A stretch of 10,827 bases of DNA. It comes from an uncultured Litorivicinus sp. (GTDB lineage Bacteria > Pseudomonadota > Gammaproteobacteria > Pseudomonadales > Litorivicinaceae). Position 1 is the first letter of the stretch. Every line of letters starts with the position of its first letter. Of the stretch, positions 1 through 6,412 are shown piece after piece. Under the pieces are notes generated by a model. It had not been told where the DNA came from. It saw only the letters and a program-made list of their open reading frames with translations, and did not search any database. The stretch is from positions 1 through 10,827 of the forward strand of contig CALKMT010000158.1 in NCBI GenBank assembly GCA_938091715.1, in the 5' to 3' direction. The position numbers and the translations under genes were made by a program.

Positions 1-446
1 CACAGCCCAAGCTCGGCCACAAAGGCATCGCGGTAACTGATCTCTTGCGCATCCGGGCAGTCCAGCAACTGGGACAACAAGTCCGAGGCCTCTTGGCGCA
101 ATTGCGCCCCACTCCAGGCCACTCGATACCATTCCAGCAAGGTGAATTCGCTGCGGTGGCGCGGGCTGCTCTCATCGAGTCGAAAGGCGGGGGCACAGGC
201 ATAGATGTCGCCTGAGCCCTGGGCCAGCAGCCGCTTCATGGCGTATTCGGGCGAGCTTTGCAGATAACCCAGCAATCGATTCTTAGGGTCGGTTGCCCTG
301 GGAACTTCAATGTAAGGATCGGTCACCGGCGCCGGCATGATATTCGGCACCGTGACCTCGCGAACTCCACGGCCAGCAAAAAAGGCCCGGATATCCGACA
401 GGGTCGACGCTCGCAGTGTCAGCCGAGCGTCAAGTGACAGGGGCAT
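1..446 (-). CDS. epmA: EF-P beta-lysine ligase EpmA (PoxA/GenX), N-terminal part, cut by window edge
   Basis: The visible 148 codons read as the N-terminal half of EpmA, a lysyl-tRNA-synthetase paralogue (class II, no anticodon-binding domain) that attaches (R)-beta-lysine to Lys34 of elongation factor P in the cytoplasm. Recognisable blocks are the helix leading to FFAGRGVREV (about 22-31), SSPEYAMKRLLA (64-75), and the class II motif 2 region with AFRLDE (87-92) followed by EFTLLEWYR (100-108). The last two match E. coli EpmA closely. The ATG at 446-444 shares its A with the efp TGA (TGATG), so translation is probably coupled to efp. This start gives an N-terminus a few residues shorter than E. 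coli EpmA. The catalytic C-terminal half (motif 3) lies outside the window and cannot be checked. The adjacent efp makes the assignment firm. Confidence 0.95.
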   Translation of the reverse strand, partial: MPLSLDARLTLRASTLSDIRAFFAGRGVREVTVPNIMPAPVTDPYIEVPRATDPKNRLLGYLQSSPEYAMKRLLAQGSGDIYACAPAFRLDESSPRHRSEFTLLEWYRVAWSGAQLRQEASDLLSQLLDCPDAQEISYRDAFVAELGL

Positions 447-1012
447 CAGGCGCGGCTGATGTACTTGCCGTTGCGGGTATCGACTTTCAGGGTTTCACCC
501 TCTTCGATAAACAACGGCACCTGAACCACGGCACCGGATGCCATGGTGGCCGGCTTCGAGCCGCCCTGGGCGGTGTCCCCTTTCAGACCCGGGTCGGTTT
601 GTGTGACCAGCAGGTCGATATGGTTGGGCGGCGTAATGGCAATCGGCGCGCCGTTGAACAAAGTGACGATGTAAGTCTCTTGTTCCTTTAACCATTTCAC
701 CGTGTCGCCCACGGCCTTGGCGTCCGCCGCGTGCTGCTCGAAGGTGCCATCAGTGGCCATGAAGTGCCAAAACTCGCCGTCGTTGTACAAATACTCCATG
801 TCCGTATCCATCACGTCTGCGCCTTCCAAGCTCTCGCCAGACTTAAAGGTGCGTTCCCAAACACGGCCGGTCATCAAGTTCTTTAGTTTGACTCGGTTGA
901 AGGCCTGGCCTTTGCCGGGCTTAACGAATTCGTTCTCGACAATTGAGCACGGGTCACCCTCGAGCAACACCTTCAGTCCCTGTTTGAATTCGTTGGTGGA
1001 GTAATTGGCCAT
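446..1012 (-). CDS. efp: Elongation factor P
   Basis: EF-P binds between the P and E sites of ribosomes stalled on proline-rich stretches and promotes peptide bond formation. The product is 188 aa, exactly the length of E. coli EF-P, with the N-terminal KOW-like domain (about 1-65) and two OB-type domains. The modification loop reads EFVKPGKGQAF at 28-38, placing the acceptor lysine at Lys34. Other family signatures are TFKSGESLEGADV, YLYNDGEFWHFM, TDPGLKGDTA and the C-terminal VDTRNGKYISR. An open frame continues 57 codons upstream to 1183, but the ATG at 1012 is the family start, and the extra residues are unlike EF-P and would overlap the promoter region. The gene leads a two-gene unit with epmA, which encodes its modifying enzyme, so beta-lysylated EF-P is expected. 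EpmB is not in this window. Confidence 0.98.
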   Translation of the reverse strand: MANYSTNEFKQGLKVLLEGDPCSIVENEFVKPGKGQAFNRVKLKNLMTGRVWERTFKSGESLEGADVMDTDMEYLYNDGEFWHFMATDGTFEQHAADAKAVGDTVKWLKEQETYIVTLFNGAPIAITPPNHIDLLVTQTDPGLKGDTAQGGSKPATMASGAVVQVPLFIEEGETLKVDTRNGKYISRA

Positions 1013-1126
1013 GTTTGGATTCCGATGTGTATTTGGCGCGCATTCTAGCCTGTCGTGAGGCATCGCGCACATCCTGGGTCGCAAAACCTTGGCACTCTCT
1101 CGCCATGCGGTTAATGACCTACCCAA
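1013..1126. other. Divergent intergenic region between efp and the fimX homologue
   Basis: These 114 bases must carry the promoters of both efp (minus) and the fimX-like gene (plus). I see a plausible -10 for efp. For the plus direction there is only a TTGGCA at 1089-1094 with a poor -10 seventeen bases downstream, so no confident promoter. No tRNA, repeat or clear operator is visible. Confidence 0.5.
1042..1047 (-). promoter_or_regulatory. Candidate -10 element of the efp-epmA promoter
   Basis: On the minus strand the hexamer TAGAAT (4 of 6 matching TATAAT, with the first A and final T kept) lies 29 bases upstream of the efp ATG, which would give a short leader of roughly 20-25 bases. No good TTGACA-like -35 is found at normal spacing. 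The call rests on position and the -10 alone. Confidence 0.4.
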
Positions 1127-2125
1127 ATGCGTGAGCGGGCCCTTCGTTTTCTGGCCGTGTCGGCCCTCGAGTCCGAGGCCCACGTCTGGGTGGGATTATT
1201 GCGTGACAAAGACCTGCCCCTGCGTTCCACCTGGCTGGCGGATGTGCACCAGGCCGTCGAGCACATTGCCCAGGCCAAGCCAGAATTGGTGATTTGCACC
1301 CAGCCCCCCGAGACGGACTTGATACGGGCCTGTGCCGAGGCCCAGTCAATCTTGCTCTTGTTTGTGGACTGCTCCGCTCATCAAGCGGCCAGCTGGCTGG
1401 GGTTGGGCGCCTACAGTGTGATGCCCAAGGCACAAATCGCGGCGCTCATTCCACTTACCTTACGGGCCCTGACCCAGCAACAGCAGCTGGCCAGCGCACG
1501 CCAAAACACGGCCTTAAAAAGTGAGCACGAGGCGCGGTTAAATCTGTTGCTGCAACGGTCGGGAATGGCACTGGCGTATCTCTCGGACACCCACTTCTTG
1601 TCCGTATCCGATGGCTGGGCTCGGTGGTTGGGCAGCTCGATCGAGCACCTATCCGGCCAGCGCTGGATCCAACACCTACCGGACAGCATTCGCGACGACT
1701 TTCATGCCCTGCTAACCCGGGCCCAACTGGGCGATGGCATCGAAGCGGCGGTCACCCTGAACGACATGCCCCGCCGATTACGGATCGAGCCTGCGACCTA
1801 TTCAGGTCAACCCTGCTTGATGGCCACCTTGACCGCCCCGAGCAACAAGAACGCCGGGGTCGGGGTCAGCGCCCGGGCATCGGATGGCGGCATCACCCGG
1901 ACCCTGCAGGCGCTGCACGCGCACTTGGAGAACGGTGCTGCCCAGACCCTAGTCCTGAGTGAGGTAAAAAACATCGAGCTGCTGCGCCGAGAGCTGTCCT
2001 TGGTGGATTTCTCTGAATTAATGGGACTGGTGCAGGCCTGCATGGGTTCGGTGTTTGATCTGCCCCCAGAGCCGGTCAATGACCACAGCTTTATGTTGGC
2101 GATCCCGGCAGATGCCCAGACTTGA
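1127..2125 (+). CDS. fimX: FimX-like c-di-GMP effector, N-terminal half (receiver-like, PAS, start of degenerate GGDEF), ended by in-frame TGA
   Basis: This 332-aa open frame matches the first half of FimX, the c-di-GMP-responsive regulator of type IV pilus assembly and twitching. Residues about 5-115 resemble a CheY-like receiver (strand FLAVSALES, then ELVICTQPP, GAYSVMPKAQI). The position where the phospho-accepting Asp is expected reads ICTQ, so phosphorylation is unlikely. Residues about 115-137 are Gln/Ala/Arg-rich and probably a helical linker. Residues about 138-235 form a PAS domain (RSGMALAYLSD, then EPATYSGQPCL, very like SPATYDGEPC in P. aeruginosa FimX). From about 255 a GGDEF-like domain begins, with no GGDEF signature; PVNDHSF (317-322) sits near where that motif would be. 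The frame stops at TGA 2123-2125 in mid-domain and continues open in the same frame. The start ATG has no strong Shine-Dalgarno sequence. Synteny with serB-parC supports the identity. The half product would lack the c-di-GMP-binding EAL domain. Confidence 0.82.
   Translation: MRERALRFLAVSALESEAHVWVGLLRDKDLPLRSTWLADVHQAVEHIAQAKPELVICTQPPETDLIRACAEAQSILLLFVDCSAHQAASWLGLGAYSVMPKAQIAALIPLTLRALTQQQQLASARQNTALKSEHEARLNLLLQRSGMALAYLSDTHFLSVSDGWARWLGSSIEHLSGQRWIQHLPDSIRDDFHALLTRAQLGDGIEAAVTLNDMPRRLRIEPATYSGQPCLMATLTAPSNKNAGVGVSARASDGGITRTLQALHAHLENGAAQTLVLSEVKNIELLRRELSLVDFSELMGLVQACMGSVFDLPPEPVNDHSFMLAIPADAQT
2123..2125 (+). other. In-frame TGA interrupting the FimX-like reading frame
   Basis: Reading in frame gives GCC CAG ACT TGA ACC AAT CTG GGC, and the same frame then stays open to 3088. 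Without this codon (number 333) the gene would encode 653 residues, close to the roughly 690 of P. aeruginosa FimX. No frameshift is needed, so a single substitution (CGA to TGA or TGG to TGA, for example) explains it. It could be a true nonsense mutation, a sequencing or assembly error, or programmed readthrough. The first two are more likely, since I see no readthrough signal. Confidence 0.9.
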
Positions 2126-2155
2126 ACCAATCTGGGCGAAAAACTGCACCAGCAG

Positions 2156-3088
2156 TTGGCTCAGGGCCCGCTGGCCGGCAACCTGCCCATGGTGGAGTTG
2201 GGCCTGGGCTTGGTCCCGGTGCAAGCCGATGACGGCGACGTTGGTGCGCTGTTGCAGCGCGGCTATGACCTGGCCGGACAAACCGAGCCTGGGCAGACTC
2301 AAACCTTTCAGCCCTCAACCCTAGAACTAGCCGACAAAGACCCCTTAGCTGCCTTGCAACAGGCCCTGGCGCGCAATCAGTGTGAGCTGCTGTACCAGCC
2401 CTTGGTGTCCCTGACCGCCAAGCCCGGTGAATACTACGAGGTGCTGACCCAGTTGCGGGACGAGCAAGGCGACGTCATCCCCGCACGCACCTTTATTCGC
2501 GATGCCGGGCGTGGAGAAATCGGGCGCACCTTGGATGGCTACATCACCAGTCAGGCCGCCCAATCCATCGTCCAACACCTGCCAAGCAACCCCGATACCC
2601 GGCTGATCCTTAACCTAACCCTGGCCAGTCTGCAGGCCAGTGATCTGGCGCATTGGCTGCAATCTTTGACCCTTGGCATCCACGACCCCACCGCCATCGT
2701 GTGGCAATTTCGCGAAACCGACATTGCCCTGGACATTCAAACCGCGGCCCTGCACTTACAAACGCTCAAGGGATTGGGCTATCAGATCGGTTGCGCCCAG
2801 TTTGGCAACCTGCCGGATGGCCAGAAACTGCTGAACCAATGCCAATTTGATTGGGTCAAGTTGGATCCGTCTTTTGTTGAGGGCATCAAGCACAAAGCAG
2901 AAAAACAAAGCGAATTGGCCCAACTATGTGAAACCATCCACCAAGTGGGCGCCGGCGTTATCGTGCCGATGGTGGAAGAGGCGGCGGTGATGTCGGCTTT
3001 GTATCGCGCAGGCGCCGATATGATTCAGGGTCATTACCTGCAACCCCCGGCCCCGCGCATGAGTTTTGAATTCGCAACCGAGATTTAA
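2156..3088 (+). CDS. fimX: FimX-like C-terminal half: end of degenerate GGDEF and degenerate EAL (c-di-GMP-binding) domain
   Basis: This 310-codon stretch continues the same frame after the TGA. Residues about 1-45 finish the GGDEF-like domain, and about 65-300 are an EAL domain. Canonical EAL blocks can be traced: LLYQPLVSL (78-86), the EAL tripeptide as EVL (95-97), the Asn block LNLTLASL (152-159), a Glu in WQFRETD (183-189), the Lys in VKLDPSF (234-240) and the closing GHYLQPP (292-298). The catalytic DDFG motif is replaced by AQFG (214-217), so the metal-binding aspartates are lost and phosphodiesterase activity is not expected. P. aeruginosa FimX is likewise a c-di-GMP receptor with an EVL motif and a similar C-terminus. 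The TTG at 2156 and an in-frame ATG at 2189 are only nominal starts, since neither has a ribosome binding site. The half is best read as part of an interrupted gene. Its TAA overlaps the serB stop. Confidence 0.8.
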   Translation: MAQGPLAGNLPMVELGLGLVPVQADDGDVGALLQRGYDLAGQTEPGQTQTFQPSTLELADKDPLAALQQALARNQCELLYQPLVSLTAKPGEYYEVLTQLRDEQGDVIPARTFIRDAGRGEIGRTLDGYITSQAAQSIVQHLPSNPDTRLILNLTLASLQASDLAHWLQSLTLGIHDPTAIVWQFRETDIALDIQTAALHLQTLKGLGYQIGCAQFGNLPDGQKLLNQCQFDWVKLDPSFVEGIKHKAEKQSELAQLCETIHQVGAGVIVPMVEEAAVMSALYRAGADMIQGHYLQPPAPRMSFEFATEI

Positions 3089-3900
3089 AGCGCGCTAGGC
3101 CAACGTAACAACCAAACCAGGGCCGACAAATCCAGCTGTTTGACCGCCAAGGGCGCCGCGTCCTGAACCTTGGGCTTGGCGTGATACGCCACCCCTTTGT
3201 CCGCCAAGGCAATCATCTTGAGATCGTTGGCCCCATCCCCCGTCGCCATGATCTGCATGCGATCCAGGCCCATGGACTGAGCCACGTCACTCAATATTTC
3301 CGCCTTGCGCGTGGCGTCCAAGATTTGCGTGTTGACCTGACCGGTCAACACACCCTCAGCCTGCTCTAAGGCGTTGGCATAGAATTCATCCATACCCAAG
3401 CGCCCGGCTACTTGCTGTGCAAAGTAGGTAAAGCCGCCAGACACCAGCACCGTGCGAGCGCCCTGTGCGGACAGCTCGGCCATCAGCGCCTCGGCGCCAG
3501 GCATCAACTGTAATCGGCCGGCGATTCGCTCGAGCGCCTGTACCGGCGTGCCGGCCAACAAAGCCATGCGGGCTTTGAAACTTTGCGCGAAATCTAGCTC
3601 GCCTTGCATCGCCCGCTCGGTGATCTCGGCGACCTGCGACAGCACCCCTTGCTCCCGGGCGATCTCATCGATGCACTCGTGCGGGATCAACGTGGAATCC
3701 ATGTCAAACAAGGCCAACTTGACCGCAGACGCGGCACTGGCCGCGCTTAGCTCAAACACCTCGTCCGCTTGGAATTCGGCCGAGGATTCAGTCCAAGCGG
3801 CCTGGTGTGGCAAGTCGGGATCCGCGGGCAACCGATGAAACTCGATCCCCGGATGGGCTTGCAACAGGGCATCCAAGTCGCGACTAACAGCCAGCCTCAT
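3085..3900 (-). CDS. serB: Phosphoserine phosphatase
   Basis: SerB hydrolyses O-phospho-L-serine to L-serine, the last step of serine synthesis. The 271-aa product shows the HAD-family motifs in order. Motif I is DMDSTLI (66-72), with Asp66 as nucleophile and Asp68 as acid/base. The cap region ECIDEIAREQGV (75-86) follows, then motif II VSGGFTYFA (153-161, Ser154), motif III Lys199 in TRKAEIL, and motif IV GDGANDLKM (221-229). The last 80 residues match SerB closely (GVAYHAKPKVQDAA). It is shorter than E. coli SerB (322 aa), with a reduced N-terminal region of about 60 residues ahead of the catalytic domain. The frame is open upstream to 3987, but the ATG at 3900 is preferred because it overlaps the parC stop as ATGA (4 bases), implying translational coupling. 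The stop is interlocked with the fimX-homologue stop on the other strand. Confidence 0.95.
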   Translation of the reverse strand: MRLAVSRDLDALLQAHPGIEFHRLPADPDLPHQAAWTESSAEFQADEVFELSAASAASAVKLALFDMDSTLIPHECIDEIAREQGVLSQVAEITERAMQGELDFAQSFKARMALLAGTPVQALERIAGRLQLMPGAEALMAELSAQGARTVLVSGGFTYFAQQVAGRLGMDEFYANALEQAEGVLTGQVNTQILDATRKAEILSDVAQSMGLDRMQIMATGDGANDLKMIALADKGVAYHAKPKVQDAAPLAVKQLDLSALVWLLRWPSAL

Positions 3901-6119
3901 GCCTCGGCCTCGATGCGGTCGACCCGCTGCAATCCACGCGGCAGTTGGCCACCACGCCGGGCTCGGGTGCCCTGATAGGCCTCCCAATCTGACGGCTTCA
4001 GGGTCATGCTGCGCTTGCCAGCGGTGATCACCAAGCTCTGGTGCGATTCCAAGAACGTCACTCCAATCAATTCTGCGCCGGGTGCCAGCTTGACCAGGCG
4101 GTTGCCCTTGCCACGGCCCAGTTCGGGCAGTTCCGCCGCATCAAACACCAACATGTAACCATCGCTGGTGACCGCCGCGACATAGCCCTCGGACTTGGCG
4201 CGACAGGGGGCAAAGGGAGGCACCCCATCGGGTAGGCTAAATAGCGTTTTGCCCGCTTTTTGGCGCGACAGCAGCTGTTCGTGCTGGGTGAAAAAGCCAT
4301 ATCCAGCCTTGGATGCCAACAGCCAACGCTGATCGTTCTCGGCCAGGGCCAGGGCGATAAAGCGCGACCCGGCAGGCGGGTTCACTCGACCGGTTAGGGG
4401 CTCGCCCTGACCCCGGGCAGAGGGCAAACCATGGGCCGGGATGCTGTAACTGCGCCCGGTCGAGTCCAGCACCGCCAGTTGCATATTGGTTTTACCGGCG
4501 CTGGCATGCTGAAAGGCATCTCCGGACTTGTAGCTCAACCCCCGGGGGTCAATGTCGTGGCCCTTGGCCGCACGAATCCATCCCTGCTCGGACAGCACCG
4601 CGGTGATCGGCTCGGACGGCATCAAATCGCTCTCTTTTAGCGCCCGTGCCTCGCTGCGCTGTACCAACTCACAGCGTCGCTCATCGCCATAGGCCTCGGC
4701 GCACGCGAGCAGTTCTTTCTTCATCAGGGTGGTCAAACGTCGCTCGCTGCCCAGCAGCGCCTCAAGGCGACTGCGTTCCTCGTCCAACTCGGACTGCTCG
4801 GACTGAATTTTCATTTCTTCCAGTCGCGCGAGGTGCCGCAGTTTGAGATCCAAAATAGCGTCGGCCTGCACCGTGCTGAGCCCAAAACGCTCCATCAACG
4901 CTTGTTTGGGCTCCTCCTCTTCGCGAATGATGCGGATCACCTCGTCGATGTTTAGAAAGGCAATCATCAAACCGTCAAGTACGTGCAATCGATCCAGTAC
5001 CTTGTCCAGACGATGCTGCAGGCGGCGGCGCGTGGTCTGACGCCGCCACACCAACCAGTCCGACAAGATTTCGCGCAAGCCCATGACTCGGGGTCGCCCG
5101 TCCAAGCCAATCAGGTTCAGGTTCACGCGATAACTGCGCTCCAAATCCGTGGTCGCGAACAAATGGTTCATCAGCGCTTCGGTATCGACTCGGTTTGAGC
5201 GGGGCACCAAGACCAAGCGGATCGGCGTTTCGTGCGCAGATTCGTCGCGCAAGTCCACCAACATCGGCAATTTCTTGGCCCGCATCTGATTGGCAATTTG
5301 CTCTAGGATTTTGGCCGGCGACGCCTGCCAGGGCAGGGTATCCACTACAATGTCACCCTCTTCCAGGTGCCATTTGGCCCGGGTGCGTATCGAACCCCGT
5401 CCCGATTGGTAGATGGCTTGGATGTCCTGGGGCGGGGTAATAATTTCCGCCGGAGTTGGATAGTCCGGGCCAGGAATCAGGGTAAAGAGCTCGTCGTCTT
5501 CAAGCTTGGGGTTTTCTAACAGCGCGACCGATGCGTTGACCACCTCGGTCAGATTATGGGGCGGCAAGTCGGTCGCCATGCCTACGGCAATGCCGGTGCC
5601 GCCATTGAGCAAGACCGAGGGCACCTGCGCCGGTAACAGACAGGGCTCGTTCAGGCTGCCATCAAAGTTTGGTTGCCAATCCACGGTGCCTTGGCTGATC
5701 TCAGACAACAAGGCCTTGGCAAAGGGTGACAGGCGGGCCTCGGTGTAACGCATCGCGGCAAATGACTTGGGATCGTCAGGCGAGCCCCAGTTGCCCTGAC
5801 CGTCCACCCAGGGATAGCGAAAACTGAAGGGCTGAGCCATCAGCACCATGGCTTCGTAACAGGCACTGTCGCCGTGGGGGTGGAACTTACCCAACACATC
5901 ACCCACGGTACGGGCCGATTTTTTGTGTTTGGATTGGGCCGACAAGCCCAGCTCACTCATGGCGTAAATGATTCGACGCTGAACCGGCTTGAGGCCGTCA
6001 GCCACGTGCGGCAAGGCACGGTCCAAAATCACATACATAGAGTAGTCGCGGTATGCCTTTTCGGTATACGCGCGCAGTGTCTGCTGTTCTACGCCAGACG
6101 AATCAACGGTGATGGTCAC
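3897..6119 (-). CDS. parC: DNA topoisomerase IV subunit A
   Basis: ParC is the DNA-cleaving subunit of topoisomerase IV, which decatenates daughter chromosomes as a C2E2 tetramer with ParE. The product is 740 aa (E. coli 752). The winged-helix region has LKPVQRRI (43-50) and GKFHPHGDSACYEAM (77-91). The catalytic tyrosine is Tyr125 in AMRYTEARLS. Ser85 and Glu89 correspond to E. coli Ser80 and Glu84, the main quinolone-resistance positions, and both are the wild-type residues. The tower and coiled-coil follow, including LKLRHLARLE, then a C-terminal beta-pinwheel with LPSARGQGEPLTGR, characteristic of ParC rather than GyrA. The start is GTG at 6119, four bases after AAAGGGGG on the minus strand; an overlapping ATG there runs straight into TGA and is not the start. 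serB overlaps the 3' end by 4 bases. Confidence 0.97.
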   Translation of the reverse strand: MTITVDSSGVEQQTLRAYTEKAYRDYSMYVILDRALPHVADGLKPVQRRIIYAMSELGLSAQSKHKKSARTVGDVLGKFHPHGDSACYEAMVLMAQPFSFRYPWVDGQGNWGSPDDPKSFAAMRYTEARLSPFAKALLSEISQGTVDWQPNFDGSLNEPCLLPAQVPSVLLNGGTGIAVGMATDLPPHNLTEVVNASVALLENPKLEDDELFTLIPGPDYPTPAEIITPPQDIQAIYQSGRGSIRTRAKWHLEEGDIVVDTLPWQASPAKILEQIANQMRAKKLPMLVDLRDESAHETPIRLVLVPRSNRVDTEALMNHLFATTDLERSYRVNLNLIGLDGRPRVMGLREILSDWLVWRRQTTRRRLQHRLDKVLDRLHVLDGLMIAFLNIDEVIRIIREEEEPKQALMERFGLSTVQADAILDLKLRHLARLEEMKIQSEQSELDEERSRLEALLGSERRLTTLMKKELLACAEAYGDERRCELVQRSEARALKESDLMPSEPITAVLSEQGWIRAAKGHDIDPRGLSYKSGDAFQHASAGKTNMQLAVLDSTGRSYSIPAHGLPSARGQGEPLTGRVNPPAGSRFIALALAENDQRWLLASKAGYGFFTQHEQLLSRQKAGKTLFSLPDGVPPFAPCRAKSEGYVAAVTSDGYMLVFDAAELPELGRGKGNRLVKLAPGAELIGVTFLESHQSLVITAGKRSMTLKPSDWEAYQGTRARRGGQLPRGLQRVDRIEAEA

Positions 6120-6120
6120 A

Positions 6121-6143
6121 TAGCCCCCTTTGGTTGAGGGCTA
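6121..6143 (-). promoter_or_regulatory. Inverted repeat enclosing the parC ribosome binding site
   Basis: On the minus strand TAGCCC (6143-6138) can pair with GGGCTA (6126-6121) across an 11-base loop. The parC Shine-Dalgarno sequence AAAGGGGG (6131-6124) lies in the loop and 3' arm, just before the GTG start. If formed in mRNA, this 6-bp stem could limit parC initiation. There is no U-run, so it is not a terminator. The stem is short and may be incidental. Confidence 0.3.
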
Positions 6144-6159
6144 GGATAATGCCTATGGC

Positions 6160-6321
6160 TTAGTCTGTCAGTGCGCTTTGGCTTGCGTTTGATCCCGAGC
6201 CCTGTGCGGCAGAATTTACGCGGTGATATTGGCGTGCCAGTGCTTCGGTCAGAGGGTGATTATCCCCGTATCGATCCGATGCTCGATCCAGCATGCGCTT
6301 AATGGCGTCAACTTTTGTCAT
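6160..6321 (-). CDS. Small hypothetical protein (53 aa) between parE and parC
   Basis: This is a 53-codon reading frame from ATG 6321 to TAA 6160 with a strong Shine-Dalgarno sequence, GAGGGA (6334-6329), seven bases upstream of the ATG. The first 34 residues are charged and probably helical, beginning MTKVDAIKRMLDRASDRYGD, then an LTEALARQYHR stretch. The last 18 or so residues are low-complexity, rich in Ser, Ala, Gln, Gly and Asn. There is no signal peptide, membrane segment or cysteine. It lies in the same orientation as parE (91 bases upstream) and parC (40 bases downstream), so it is probably co-transcribed with the topoisomerase IV genes. I do not recognise the family. The ribosome binding site, the fit in the gap and the amphipathic look of the N-terminal part argue that it is real, but no homology could be tested. 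Confidence 0.65.
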   Translation of the reverse strand: MTKVDAIKRMLDRASDRYGDNHPLTEALARQYHRVNSAAQGSGSNASQSALTD

Positions 6322-6412
6322 TGGCTGTTCCCTCGTGAATTGGAAACAGTGTAGTCAGGCTGTCACACAGTGAATGCCGCCCTCGTACCAAGGCACAGGG
6401 CGGGGGTACCGG
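6322..6412. other. parE - small gene intergenic region
   Basis: These 91 bases follow the parE stop. They hold a GC-rich inverted repeat (6377-6403) and the ribosome binding site of the small gene. I found no convincing sigma-70 promoter, which favours read-through from parE. Confidence 0.5.
6377..6403 (-). repeat. GC-rich inverted repeat (possible RNA hairpin) downstream of parE
   Basis: CCGCCCT (6377-6383) and AGGGCGG (6397-6403) are perfect 7-base complementary arms around a 13-base loop, starting 10 bases after the parE stop. Neither strand has a run of T residues after the stem, so it does not look like a standard intrinsic terminator. It could act as an mRNA stabiliser or processing site, or a weak attenuator, between parE and the downstream genes. 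Confidence 0.4.

Noticed and set aside
1089..1117. TTGGCA plus 17-base spacer as a promoter for the fimX homologue
   Set aside because: The matching -10 (TAATGA) agrees with consensus at only two positions, and it would place the start of transcription almost at the ATG.
1013..1183. 57-residue N-terminal extension of EF-P
   Set aside because: EF-P from the ATG at 1012 is already exactly 188 residues. The extension would run through the intergenic region and into the fimX-like gene.
2123..2125. TGA as a selenocysteine codon
   Set aside because: FimX-type proteins have no redox cysteine there, and I see no clear SECIS-like hairpin just downstream. A simple nonsense change or sequence error is more economical.
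3452..3838. 128-codon plus-strand frame rich in Ser, Ala and Cys
   Set aside because: Antisense shadow of serB with biased composition and no homology I recognise.
3901..3987. 29-residue N-terminal extension of SerB
   Set aside because: It would lie inside the conserved 3' end of parC and is unlike SerB. The ATGA overlap start at 3900 is typical of coupled genes.
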